A DNA stretch of 64,000 nt, taken from positions 1 through 64,000 of the forward strand of contig CAMBFS010000001.1 of the NCBI GenBank assembly GCA_945865755.1. The letters run 5' to 3'. The translations under genes and the position numbers were made by a program. Source of the DNA: Klebsiella pneumoniae (GTDB taxonomy: Bacteria; Desulfobacterota; Binatia; Bin18). Below, in pieces: positions 17,881 through 29,400 of the stretch. The notes under the pieces are model-generated. The model was not told the origin of the DNA. It searched no databases and was given only the letters and a program-made list of their open reading frames with translations. Each line of letters begins with the position of its first letter. Position 1 is the stretch's first letter.

Positions 17881-19527
17881 ATGAAAACACACATGCAGCT
17901 TGGCGACTATCTCGTCGCGTACTTGCAGAAGCTCGGAGTGACCCATCTCTTTGGCATTCCGGGTGATCTCGTCATCCAACTGTTCATGAAATTCGGCAGG
18001 CCACGTGGCATGCAAATCATAACCTTCTCCCACGAACCGGGAGCAGGATTCGCCGTCGATGGCTATGCCCGCGCGACCGGGCAGCTTGGGGTCCTCTGTG
18101 TCACCTATGGCGCGGGCGGACTCAACGTCGTCAATCCCGTGGCCGGGTCCTTCTCGGAGCGCGTCCCTATTCTGGTCATCAGTGGCGGACCTGGGGAAGA
18201 AAAACGCAAGCTCGGCGTGTTGATTCATCATCAGGCCAAGGAAATCGAGTCACAGCATCGCATCTTCCAAGAGATTACCTGCGCCGCCAAAGTCATCACG
18301 GACCCACGGACCGCCGCCACGGATATTGATGAGGTCGTGCGCAATATCTGGCTGCACCAACAACCCGGCTATATCGAAATCCATCAAGATATGGTGGACC
18401 GCAAAATCGAAGTGCCCAGGGAGATTCTGGCATGGGACGGCAAGTTGTCGTTCGCGCACTCCGATGCCCATAAAGTCAACGAAGCCGTGCGGGAGACCAC
18501 CGAACGATTCAACCGGGCGCGGAAACCGGCGGTGATCGTTGGCATCGAGACGTTCCGCTACAAACTCACGAATGACGTCGTTGATCTCGTCGAAAAGATG
18601 GGCGCCCCGTGCATGAGCACGGTCCTGGCCAAAGGGGCGTTTCCCATGGATCACCCACAATACATGGGCGTCAACATCGGCCAGATTTCACCGCCCCCCA
18701 TTCGCAAGCGGGTCGATGCCGCCGACCTGGTGCTCAATCTTGGCACCCTCCTCACCGACATGAACCTGGGGGCACGGCTCCCGCAACTTCCCAAGGACAA
18801 ATCGATTTGGGCGGTGCAGAACAAAGTCGATATTAGCTATCACACCTACACCAACGTCACCGTGCGTGATTATGTGAAAGCGCTGCTGCGGGCTCCCCTG
18901 AAAACGCATCACGAGAAAGTCACCTATTGCGACAATCTCCCCCCACAACCACGAGGGGACCAACGGACCATCCAGGTCTCGGATATGCTGTGGGAGGTGA
19001 ATAAATTTCTCCATGGGAAAAAGGGCTATATGGTCGTCGCCGAGGCGGGTGACATGCTGTTCGCGGGGCTCGACATTAAAGTGGACCAGCGCGGCAGCTA
19101 CTTGGCGCAAGGTTATTACGCTTCCATGGGCTTTGGGGTTCCCGGTGCGATCGGCGCCCAAATCGGCACCGGGGTGCGTCCGATTGTCCTGTGTGGCGAT
19201 GGCGCTTTTCAGATGACTGGGCCCGAACTCTCTCATGCCCCACGGTACAAACTCAACCCCATTGTCGTCCTGATGAACAATAGTGGGTGGGGGATTTTTC
19301 GCCCGGTCACGGAACGACAGGATCTGCTGAATCTTCCGTCATGGCCCTATGCCACACTCGCCGAAGCGTGGGGCGGCACGGGGTTCAAGGTCAATACCGT
19401 GGGAGAGTTACGAAAGGCATTAGTCGAGGCGGGCAAGATTCCATCGTTCGTGATTATCGAAGTGATGGTTGATCCGAACGATCTGTCGCCGGTCACACGA
19501 AAGTATATCAAGGCATCGGTGCGGTAA
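17881..19527 (+). CDS. Thiamine diphosphate-dependent alpha-keto acid decarboxylase
   Basis: 548-residue ThDP enzyme of the pyruvate/indolepyruvate decarboxylase type, converting 2-oxo acids to aldehydes. The Pyr domain has the cofactor-activating Glu in SHEPGAGFAVDGYAR; the PP domain has the ThDP/Mg motif GDGAFQMTGPELS through VVLMNNSGWG. LGDYLVAYLQKLGVTHLFGIPGD is a typical N terminus. The next gene, a putative F420:NADP oxidoreductase, follows after 15 nt with its own AGGAGG, so both are probably cotranscribed. Whether the product aldehyde is linked to F420 redox chemistry is inference. The physiological substrate is unknown. Confidence 0.88.
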   Translation: MKTHMQLGDYLVAYLQKLGVTHLFGIPGDLVIQLFMKFGRPRGMQIITFSHEPGAGFAVDGYARATGQLGVLCVTYGAGGLNVVNPVAGSFSERVPILVISGGPGEEKRKLGVLIHHQAKEIESQHRIFQEITCAAKVITDPRTAATDIDEVVRNIWLHQQPGYIEIHQDMVDRKIEVPREILAWDGKLSFAHSDAHKVNEAVRETTERFNRARKPAVIVGIETFRYKLTNDVVDLVEKMGAPCMSTVLAKGAFPMDHPQYMGVNIGQISPPPIRKRVDAADLVLNLGTLLTDMNLGARLPQLPKDKSIWAVQNKVDISYHTYTNVTVRDYVKALLRAPLKTHHEKVTYCDNLPPQPRGDQRTIQVSDMLWEVNKFLHGKKGYMVVAEAGDMLFAGLDIKVDQRGSYLAQGYYASMGFGVPGAIGAQIGTGVRPIVLCGDGAFQMTGPELSHAPRYKLNPIVVLMNNSGWGIFRPVTERQDLLNLPSWPYATLAEAWGGTGFKVNTVGELRKALVEAGKIPSFVIIEVMVDPNDLSPVTRKYIKASVR

Positions 19528-19542
19528 GGAGGAACATCAAGA

Positions 19543-20199
19543 ATGAAAATCGCAATTTTAGGCGGCACGGGAGAACAAGGACCGGGGTTGGCTTTACGCT
19601 GGGCACTCGCTGGCGAAACGGTCATCATTGGCTCACGACAAAAAGAGAAAGGGGAAAAAACCGCCGTCGAGTTGAACCAAGAACTCGGCAAGGAACTCTT
19701 GAAAGGGACCGACAATGTCACGGCGGCGGCTGAAGCGGATATCGCGGTGCTGACCGTGCCCTACTCCGCGCATGTCGCGACCTTGGAGAGTGTGAAAGAA
19801 CAGCTCAAAGGGAAAATTTTCGTTGAAGTGTCGGTGCCGCTTGATCCAGAAAACGCTCGCCGGGTCATCATGCCAGCGGCAGGGTCGGCCAGTGAAGAAG
19901 CCCAACAAGTGCTGGGACCAGACGTGCAGGTCGTTTGCGCGTTGCAGAACATTTCCGCCCATTTACTCCGCGATGTGAACGCGGAGATTGACTGTGATGT
20001 GCTGGTCTGTGGCCATAAAGATGCGCGTCCGACTGTGATGAAACTGATCGACAAACTCGGCAAGGGAATTCGCTCCGTCAATGTTGGACCAATCGAAGCT
20101 GCTCGTCAGATTGAACCGATCACCGCGTTGCTGATTCGCTTGAACATTCTCAACAAAGTGCATTCAGCGGGGATTCGGATCACGGGATTGCCGAAGTGA
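19543..20199 (+). CDS. npdG: NADPH-dependent F420 reductase (F420H2:NADP oxidoreductase)
   Basis: 218-residue enzyme that transfers hydride between coenzyme F420 and NADP. It starts with the Rossmann motif MKIAILGGTGEQGPGLALRW and IIGSRQKEK, the NADP-phosphate-binding S/T-R of the family, and continues with AVLTVPYSAH and the NpdG-type VEVSVPLDP. Length and motifs match the archaeal/actinobacterial NpdG family. Its presence implies that the organism makes or uses F420. Second gene of the ThDP-decarboxylase operon. Confidence 0.88.
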   Translation: MKIAILGGTGEQGPGLALRWALAGETVIIGSRQKEKGEKTAVELNQELGKELLKGTDNVTAAAEADIAVLTVPYSAHVATLESVKEQLKGKIFVEVSVPLDPENARRVIMPAAGSASEEAQQVLGPDVQVVCALQNISAHLLRDVNAEIDCDVLVCGHKDARPTVMKLIDKLGKGIRSVNVGPIEAARQIEPITALLIRLNILNKVHSAGIRITGLPK

Positions 20200-20204
20200 T
20201 GACA

Positions 20205-20244
20205 AAAAACAACGGCCCTGCCGGGGTAACCCTGGCAGGGCCGT
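20205..20244. terminator. Bidirectional hairpin between npdG and groEL
   Basis: ACGGCCCTGCC and GGCAGGGCCGT form a strong stem around the loop GGGGTAACCCT. On the minus strand the stem is followed by a T-run (A-run 20205-20210 on plus), so it is a good terminator for groEL. For npdG the downstream T-run is weak (TTTCGTT). Confidence 0.8.
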
Positions 20245-20278
20245 TTCGTTCGTCGACTAGATCGGATGAGAGGACAGA

Positions 20279-22247
<1,969 letters not shown>

Positions 22248-22382
22248 AGGTCGTCTCCTTTCTCCTTACGAATACTGATTTGACAATTTAAGGACTCTAT
22301 TGTTGGGGTTGTCCGCTCGTGTATACCAACCGCGAACGAGCGCAAGTTAATCACCTTCATTCCGTTGTCAAGAGAAGTCGGG

Positions 22383-22655
22383 CTAAAATTTGTGTTTTCT
22401 CGCCTCTTCCTCGGAATACCGCCGATAGAGAACGTCCCATTCGGTGCTCCCAGGGACAACTCGACGGGAGAGGGAGGCAATTTTGCGGCGCACGAGCTCG
22501 TCGATTTTGTCGTCTCGTTGAAAATTCTCAACGAGAAGCCGCTTGACTTCAGTCACCGCCGCCCGTTCATTCACCACCTCGCCTTCGGCGGAGATCACCC
22601 GCAAAACCTGACGCGCCAGGGCGGCAATACGATTATCGGAGAGGTGTATACTCAT
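22383..22655 (-). CDS. DUF507 family protein (second of pair)
   Basis: 90 residues. It begins MSIHLSDNRIAALARQVL and ends with the DUF507 pattern of basic helices (LVRRKIASLSRRVVPG). The function of DUF507 is not known; the family is typical of deltaproteobacteria-like, Nitrospirae-like and Aquificae genomes and often occurs as tandem pairs. Its start overlaps the stop of the upstream DUF507 gene by 4 nt (22652-22655). Confidence 0.8.
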   Translation of the reverse strand: MSIHLSDNRIAALARQVLRVISAEGEVVNERAAVTEVKRLLVENFQRDDKIDELVRRKIASLSRRVVPGSTEWDVLYRRYSEEEARKHKF

Positions 22656-22930
22656 AGGGCAAAGCGGCGTTCTTCAGCGAGGCGTTGTTTAATCATCTGG
22701 ACGACGCGGCGTCGATCCACCCCACCTGGAGCGGACCGGAGGTGTTCATCAGCGAGCCGCTCAGCGTCTTTCTCCAGCGCGTCTTCCTGGCGAAAATTGT
22801 CGAGCAGGGTCGCGGTCACCTTGTCCACGACCCCTTTTTTCTCGCCACGCAGACGGATCAGGTTTTTCTCGCTGAGCGTCGTCACCACGCGGTCAGCAAT
22901 GTGTTGGCAGGACAACTCCGGCACTCGCAT
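22652..22930 (-). CDS. DUF507 family protein (first of pair)
   Basis: About 92 residues from ATG 22930 (MRVPELSCQHIADRVVTTL), which matches the family start; an ATG four codons upstream (22942) is possible. Same domain and length as the downstream gene, suggesting an old tandem duplication or a hetero-oligomer. Divergent from ntrB with only about 60 nt between them. Confidence 0.78.
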   Translation of the reverse strand: MRVPELSCQHIADRVVTTLSEKNLIRLRGEKKGVVDKVTATLLDNFRQEDALEKDAERLADEHLRSAPGGVDRRRVVQMIKQRLAEERRFAL

Positions 22931-22993
22931 GGCCCGCACCATATCCGCCTGCCCCCGCGGTTGGCAACCCCGGCTTGACATGCCCGCGGAGGT

Positions 22994-24250
22994 TTGTCAG
23001 GGACATCAGTCACTGTGCCAACTAAAAAGAACACCCCTCCCACACGTCCACAGACGGATTTTCCCGCTCACCATTGGGATCATATTCTCAGTAGTGTCGA
23101 AGAAGGGCTGCTGGTCATTGATCAGACCCAGGTGGTGCGCTTTCTCAACGCCGCCGCCGAACAACTGCTGGGCCTCTCTCAGGCGCACCTCTTCGCGCAT
23201 CCGTACCGCGAGGCGTTCGCGCTCAACCCGTGGATTGTTGACATCATTGAGCGCACTGTCACTTTCGGCGCGCGCGCAACCGCCAGCGAAGGTCTGTTGC
23301 AAACTCGGCTCTCACGCGCAACTCCGATACGTCTCACCTGCTCGCCGATTATCACCGACGAGGGCACCGCGCTCGGCCTGGTGCTAGTATTTCATGATCT
23401 CGCGCATCAAAAAGAGTTCCAGAAAGAAGAGCAGGAGGCGACCCACCTCGCGCAACTTGGCGTCATCGCCGCTGGGCTCGCCCATGAAATCAAAAATCCG
23501 CTGGCGGGCATTCGCGGCGCGACGCAGCTCTTGCAACGAAAAGTCCTTCACGACCCGTCCGCGGTTGAGTATACAACCGTCATGCTCCGTGAGATTGACC
23601 GATTGAACGGTCTCCTACAACAACTGCTCCAGCTTTCCCCAGCCCCGCATCTCGACCGCCGTCCGCAGAATGTCCACAAAATCTTGGCTGAGGTCCTGCT
23701 CCTGGAACGAGAAACCGCGCCCAAGGGGGCGAAAATCATTCAGCAGTTCGACCCCAGCTTGCCCGACATTCTGGGGGATGAGGCCCAGCTTATCCAAGTG
23801 TTTCGGAATTTACTAAAGAATGGTTTGCAAGCACTGACCGGAACGCGCGGTGGGGAGCTCACGGTCGCCACACGCATGGCGACGGATTTTCACATCTTAC
23901 GCGCGAACAGCCGTCCCTCCGCGGACCCCATGCAATACCTTGCCGGGGCACCGACCGCCTCAGCTCCCCAACGGCACCAGGCTCAAACGACAGACTCCGC
24001 CGTGACTTCGCTTCCCGCGTCTCGCCCGCCCCGGCTCCTTGTGGTCACGTTCTCCGATAACGGGCCGGGAATCGCGCCCGAACATCTGCCCCATCTCTTC
24101 ACGCCGTTCTTCACCACCAAAACGCATGGCACGGGCTTGGGCTTAGCCATTTCCCAGCGTATGATCCTCCACCACGGAGGAACGATTCGCGTCGAGAGCA
24201 CCCCAGGACACAACACCACGTTTTCCGTGTATCTCCCGGTCGCTCCCTAG
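22994..24250 (+). CDS. NtrB-like PAS histidine kinase
   Basis: About 418 residues, soluble. A PAS domain (about 30-145: ILSSVEEGLLVIDQTQVVRFLN) precedes HisKA with the NtrB-type H-box GLAHEIKNPLAGIRG, then HATPase with FRNLLKNGLQAL, DNGPGIA and [10 protein letters not shown] variable proline/alanine-rich insertion sits inside the ATPase domain (about residues 310-350). NtrB proteins phosphorylate NtrC; here ntrC follows after 10 nt. The start may be TTG at 22994 just after GGAGG, or GTG at 23015; the choice is uncertain. Confidence 0.88.
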   Translation: MSGTSVTVPTKKNTPPTRPQTDFPAHHWDHILSSVEEGLLVIDQTQVVRFLNAAAEQLLGLSQAHLFAHPYREAFALNPWIVDIIERTVTFGARATASEGLLQTRLSRATPIRLTCSPIITDEGTALGLVLVFHDLAHQKEFQKEEQEATHLAQLGVIAAGLAHEIKNPLAGIRGATQLLQRKVLHDPSAVEYTTVMLREIDRLNGLLQQLLQLSPAPHLDRRPQNVHKILAEVLLLERETAPKGAKIIQQFDPSLPDILGDEAQLIQVFRNLLKNGLQALTGTRGGELTVATRMATDFHILRANSRPSADPMQYLAGAPTASAPQRHQAQTTDSAVTSLPASRPPRLLVVTFSDNGPGIAPEHLPHLFTPFFTTKTHGTGLGLAISQRMILHHGGTIRVESTPGHNTTFSVYLPVAP

Positions 24251-24260
24251 CCATCACCAC

Positions 24261-25700
24261 ATGTCACACGCATCTATTCTCATTGCTGACGATGAAGACC
24301 TGATCCGCCGCGTGCTCGCCGATACCCTCAAAGAAGCCGGGTTTACGGTGGAAACCGTCGCCTCTGGCGATGAGGCGTGGCGCCGGTTGCAAACGGGGGC
24401 GTTCGCTCTGGCTTTTGTCGATATTCGCATGCCACGTCTCAACGGGCTGGACTTGCTCCAGCACGTCCAGGACGCCAAGCTGAGCACGCCGATCATCATT
24501 ATGACCGGACAAACAACGCTCACAAACGCGGTCGAAGCCATCAAACGGGGCGCATTTGATTATCTCCCGAAGCCCTTTGACCTGGATGAGGTCCGCACCC
24601 TCACGGCGCGCGCACTCGAAGCCCGGACTCTCGTCACCGACACCGACCAACCGCTCCCGGCTGTCCACGGACGTGGCGAGCAGATCATCGGACACAGTCC
24701 GGCCATGCAGGCCATCTACAAAATCATCGGTCGGGTGGCGCAAAGCGATGCGACGGTCTTGATCCAGGGCGAAAGCGGCACGGGCAAGGAACTCATCGCC
24801 AAGGTCCTCCATCATTATTCCCCACGCTGGCGTGGCCCGTTTATCGGCATCAACTGTTCGGCCATTCCGTTGGACCTGTTGGAGAGTGAATTCTTTGGAC
24901 ACGAGCGCGGGGCGTTCACTGGCGCGGTGGAGCGGCGCATCGGCAAATTTGAACAAGCGGCGGGCGGCACCCTCTTCCTGGATGAAATCGCCGACATGCC
25001 GTTGGCGCTGCAAGCCAAATTATTGCGCGTGCTCCAAGAGCGAGAGTTTACTCGCATCGGTGGACGGGAGGTACTCAAAACCGACGTCCGCGTTATCGCC
25101 GCGACCAATGTGGAGCTCGAAGCGGCGGTGCAGAAACATCAGTTTCGCGAAGACCTGTATTTTCGCTTGCGCGTCGTGCCGATCACCTTGCCGCCGTTAC
25201 GCCAACGCCGCGAGGACATCCCGGAATTGATCACCCACGTGATCGAAAAAATTAATCGTGACATGAAGACCTCGGTCACGGGAGTCTCGGCGGACGCGCA
25301 AGCACGTTTAGTGCAGCACCCGTGGCCGGGCAATGTCCGTGAGCTAGAGAACATCTTAGTGCGAGCGGCGGTCCTTGCGCCGGGCCGGATGTTGACGGCG
25401 GCGGATCTGTCTTTACCGCCGACCGCACCACAGCTCCCGGAACATTTCGCGGAACTCTCGCTGGAAGAGACGGTACGTCGCAAACTCAAAGTGCTTTTTC
25501 ATCAACCAAACGCCATGCCACTCGCGGACCTGCATACCCTTATCATCGGCCAAGTGGAAAAGCCGCTGATCGAACTGACGTTGGAGCACACCGGGGGCAA
25601 TCAACTGAAAGCCGCCGAACTCCTCGGCATCAACCGCAACACCTTACGGAAAAAAATTACCGAGCTGAAAATCACGACAAAAAAAGGAATCGAGCTGTAG
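24261..25700 (+). CDS. NtrC-like sigma-54-dependent response regulator
   Basis: 479 residues: receiver (1-120, acceptor Asp in ALAFVDIRMPRLNG), AAA+ sigma-54 interaction domain (about 145-385) with Walker A GESGTGKE, the sigma-54-contacting loop ERGAFTGA, Walker B GGTLFLDEIAD and the arginine-finger region, and a C-terminal Fis-type HTH (GGNQLKAAELLGINRNTLRKKI). All parts needed for sigma-54 activation are intact. It forms an operon with the NtrB-like kinase, probably controlling nitrogen-related genes, but the targets are not visible. A heptad repeat follows the stop. Confidence 0.92.
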   Translation: MSHASILIADDEDLIRRVLADTLKEAGFTVETVASGDEAWRRLQTGAFALAFVDIRMPRLNGLDLLQHVQDAKLSTPIIIMTGQTTLTNAVEAIKRGAFDYLPKPFDLDEVRTLTARALEARTLVTDTDQPLPAVHGRGEQIIGHSPAMQAIYKIIGRVAQSDATVLIQGESGTGKELIAKVLHHYSPRWRGPFIGINCSAIPLDLLESEFFGHERGAFTGAVERRIGKFEQAAGGTLFLDEIADMPLALQAKLLRVLQEREFTRIGGREVLKTDVRVIAATNVELEAAVQKHQFREDLYFRLRVVPITLPPLRQRREDIPELITHVIEKINRDMKTSVTGVSADAQARLVQHPWPGNVRELENILVRAAVLAPGRMLTAADLSLPPTAPQLPEHFAELSLEETVRRKLKVLFHQPNAMPLADLHTLIIGQVEKPLIELTLEHTGGNQLKAAELLGINRNTLRKKITELKITTKKGIEL

Positions 25701-25705
25701 AAGTT

Positions 25706-25778
25706 TTGGGGTTCGGGTTTCGGGTTTCAGGTTTTTATCGTCTTGCATTTTTGACTTTTGACTTTTGATTTTTCTTCT
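25706..25778. repeat. Two heptad repeat tracts between ntrC and thiE
   Basis: GGGTTTC-type units (about 25713-25735) and TTTTGAC, TTTTGAC, TTTTGAT (about 25749-25769). Same type as the tracts near acs and cobA. Confidence 0.8.
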
Positions 25779-25784
25779 TTTTCC

Positions 25785-26426
25785 ATGCAAAACTTCACCT
25801 TCCCAAATCCACTCTATGCCATCACAGACACCCTTGGGCGCGCGGAACTGTCCTATCTCAACCTCGCGGAACACCTCTGCGCCGGTGGGGCCAGACTGAT
25901 CCAGTTACGGGTGAAGGACCTCCCGTCGCGCGAGTTTTTGACCCTCGCCCAACAGGTACGCGCGGTGTGCCGTCACTACGGGTGCGTGCTCATCATCAAT
26001 GATCGTGCGGACATCGCCCTCGCGGTCGACGCCGATGGTGTCCATGTCGGACAAGAAGACTTACCCTTGGCCGCGGCGCGAAAAGTGCTCGGTCCACGGA
26101 AGATCGTCGGAGTCTCCACACACGATCCCACGCAAGCGCAAGCAGCGGAACGCGACGGCGCGGATTACATTGGCTTTGGCCCAGTCTTCGGCACTACGAC
26201 GAAAGCCACGGGCTACAGCGCCCGCGGGCTGGAGCAGCTTCGCGAGATTCGCTCGCTGGTCCGGCTGCCGATTGTCGCGATTGGGGGCATTACCACCGAC
26301 CGCGCCCCGGCGACGCTGGCAGCGGGCGCGGATGCCGTGGCCATGATTAGTGACGTAGTGTTGGCTTCTGATGTAGCGAAGAAAGTGCAGGAGACGCTGG
26401 CGGTGCTTCAAGAGCGTCAAACGTAA
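25785..26426 (+). CDS. thiE: Thiamine-phosphate synthase
   Basis: About 213 residues; joins the pyrimidine and thiazole moieties to make thiamine phosphate. TIM-barrel motifs are intact: LIQLRVKDLPSREF, LIINDRADIALAVDADGVHVGQEDLP, FGPVFGTTTK (usual GPiF-T-TK) and VAIGGIT. ATG 25785 gives MQNFTFPNPLYAITD; an ATG at 25758 lies in repeat sequence and is rejected. No other thiamine genes are adjacent. Confidence 0.93.
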   Translation: MQNFTFPNPLYAITDTLGRAELSYLNLAEHLCAGGARLIQLRVKDLPSREFLTLAQQVRAVCRHYGCVLIINDRADIALAVDADGVHVGQEDLPLAAARKVLGPRKIVGVSTHDPTQAQAAERDGADYIGFGPVFGTTTKATGYSARGLEQLREIRSLVRLPIVAIGGITTDRAPATLAAGADAVAMISDVVLASDVAKKVQETLAVLQERQT

Positions 26427-26498
26427 AAAGAGTCACATAGGAAACGCGAAGGTGGGAGGTTGGACCTTCTTTTTTACGTTTTACGTTTTCGAGCCTTC

Positions 26499-29400
26499 TC
26501 AATCCTCTTCATCCGTAGGAATCGGGCCTGGACTCGGAACGTCTGTTTTTTCGACCAGATTATCAAACCGAGTATATTCCTTACGGAAGGCCAACCGCAC
26601 GGTGCCCGTGGGACCGTTGCGCTGTTTGCCAATGATGATCTCGGCGATCCCCTCATCTTGTGAGTCTTGTTTGTAGACCTCATCACGATAGATAAACGCG
26701 ATCACGTCGGCATCCTGTTCAATCGCTCCGCTGTTGTGACTGACGATGCCGTCCGCTAACCACGAAGCTGGGCCAGGAACAGTCAAGTCAAAGACATCCG
26801 CCTCACCCGCGGGCTCGATGGTAACAATGGGATCCCAAGAGAGAGTGTCCGGCAAGGTTCGAGCAATTGCCAGCCGGTCGCCGACAGCGAGTTCCGCGAC
26901 TCGCTTCCACCCTTCCGCGCCAAGCAGCCGATGTCGAGCCGTTGCTTGAACATGTCGTCCACTTGCCAGATGAACAGTGAAGATCGGGCGCTCCCCTACC
27001 CTCCACACCCGATCACTGCGCGCTGTTACAATACGCCCATCCGACGAGACAGCCAGGACTTCTGGGGTCGCTCCCACAAGATCACGAATGGGCACCCGCT
27101 GACCGTCCGCCATCGTCACTAGCGTACCCCCAGGAACACATTCCCGAATATCTGACATCATCGGGCGGCGGTCGGCGCGTTGCTCGACCTGACGATTGAG
27201 CTGAGACAGTGCCACCACGGGGATATTCAGCTCTTTCGCGAGCGACTTGAGACCGCGCGAAATTTCGGACAACTCCTGGGTCCGGTTATCTTGCGAGGTC
27301 AACCCTCGCATCAGTTGCAGGTAGTCGATAATCACCAACCCCAAATTGGCTTCCCGTTTCAAGCGCCGCGCTTTCGCGCGCAGTTCGAGCACGTTTTGCG
27401 CCGGAGTGTCGTCAATAAAGATGGGGGCATCCCCTAGTCGCCCAGCCGCCATCGCCAGCCGTGGAAAATCGCGCTCGCCCAAATACCCGGCGCGGACCTT
27501 GGCGTTATCCACCCGGGCCTCGGAACAGAGCATGCGCATCACCAACTGTTCTTTCGACATTTCCAACGAAAAGACCCCCACGGCGATATTGGCATGGAGC
27601 GCCACATACTGGGCGATATTCATCACGAAGGCGGTATTATGCACGAGGACATCGTTGGCGATGAAATTGTGCGTCTCTGGAATCGTCAAATCGTACACCT
27701 GGTGATCGCCAATGTACTCGATCATCGAGATCGTATCCCAGTACACATCGCTGGTTGCCAGCGACATCAGGAGTTGCGACTTCAGCACCTGCCCCAAGAG
27801 CTGAACGGTTTCTCGTCGCGGTTGGTGTCGCCCGTTGTGGATATTGTGAGTCACGGGGAGCCCAGCCTGGGCATATATCGCTCTCCACGTTTGTCCAGCA
27901 CGCGCGGCATTGACGAGCGTCCACACTTCAAGGGGCAGCGTATCTTTCGTCCACCCTTGCCGCCGCTTCTCCGCAATGGCCACGACCTCGCGAAGTTTTT
28001 CTTCTTTGCCGAAAATTCCGATGTCGTGAGCAAATGTCAGAATGTCCTGAGCCGCGAGAATCTCCACTTCATACGCGATGCGAAAGGTATTGTCGTAACG
28101 AACGTGCTTCTCTCGGAGTTTGCTCACGATGCCAAAGCGCAGCAGCAGGTGCTGCACTTGTTGGGCGAGTTTGCGCGAGACGGAGGAGTAACTGATAGCC
28201 GCTTGTCCGGTTCGGTAGAAACACGCGCTCCCGTCACAACTAAACAAGCGATTGAGAAGGAGCGCGAGCTTGTCCTTGGGGAGTGTAAACACAACGCCAG
28301 GAATGAATTTCCCAGCAGCTCCCTTTCCCATCAATCCCTGCTCCGCTAACCACTGGGTGAGGCGATTCCCACGCGCGAGCCCTGTGGTGCCTCGCACAAA
28401 CCACGCAACGGGTTTCTGAACGATCTGAGCAAGGTTTTCAAGAAGAGTAGGCACGGGCAATTGCTTTCCCTGCTCAATGGCACAGAGCAAGGCGGGAGAC
28501 ACACCCGCGCGTATCGCCACACCGCGTTGACTGAGACCCATCGCGTCGCGAGCAAGGCGCAGACGCTGGCCAACCACTTTTCTCACTTGGGTCTTGTCGT
28601 CTCTTTGGGCCGCCACTCGACAGGTCGGCGTCCGTGTCCCCTGACTATCATTCACCGTTCCCCGCAGATCACCAAACCGCACGAGGCTCGCTTGAAAATC
28701 CGCCATAATCCGCGGGTTACCATTCGTGAAACGCGGACATGCTTGCGTGAGGTCGCCATCGCCTAGCAGATACGCAAGGATTGTAATCGTGTGATCGGGC
28801 AGGTCTCCGGTCCCAAAAACGGGAAGTGTACGCGGAACCGCGATACGCGTCCCGACGGGCAACTCGCTCAGGGGACGCCACCCCCCCACGGTCAGAAAGG
28901 GATGCGTGAAGGTCGTCTCCACTACACGACCAAGGGCTGTTGTCACCCGATAGACCGGCTTGATGCCATCATCCACATAATGACTTGGTGTGGTCGAGTG
29001 TAACTTCAACCGCGAGTCGAGCGTGAAGAGCTTCGCCTGTCGAGAGCGACAGAGCTGCTCGATAGTCTTGACCTCACCGGTTTGGGCATCGACGATTTCC
29101 GCGTCCGCTTTCAGGCATTTGCCCATGCTCGGCCGGGCGGCTACGATCACCAGGTCCGCGGGCTGAAACCCCGCGGTCATCCGGTCAAGATCAAGAAACC
29201 CCGTCGGCACCCCCGTCACCATCTCTTTGCGCTCGTAGAGCTTCTCGACGAGTTTGATGGTGTCCATGATCATGTCGCCCAGCTTGAAAAACGCGGGGCG
29301 AATGCGTTTTTCGGACACATCGAAAATCAACCGCTCCGCTTCGTCGAGGAATTGTTCGATGTCTTCCTCGCCGCTGTAGCACCGACTGGCGATCTCGTTG

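Noticed and set aside
22248-22382. CIRCE/HrcA operator upstream of groES
   Set aside because: The TTAGCACTC-N9-GAGTGCTAA motif is absent; only a loose CGCTCGT/ACGAGCG inverted repeat is present.
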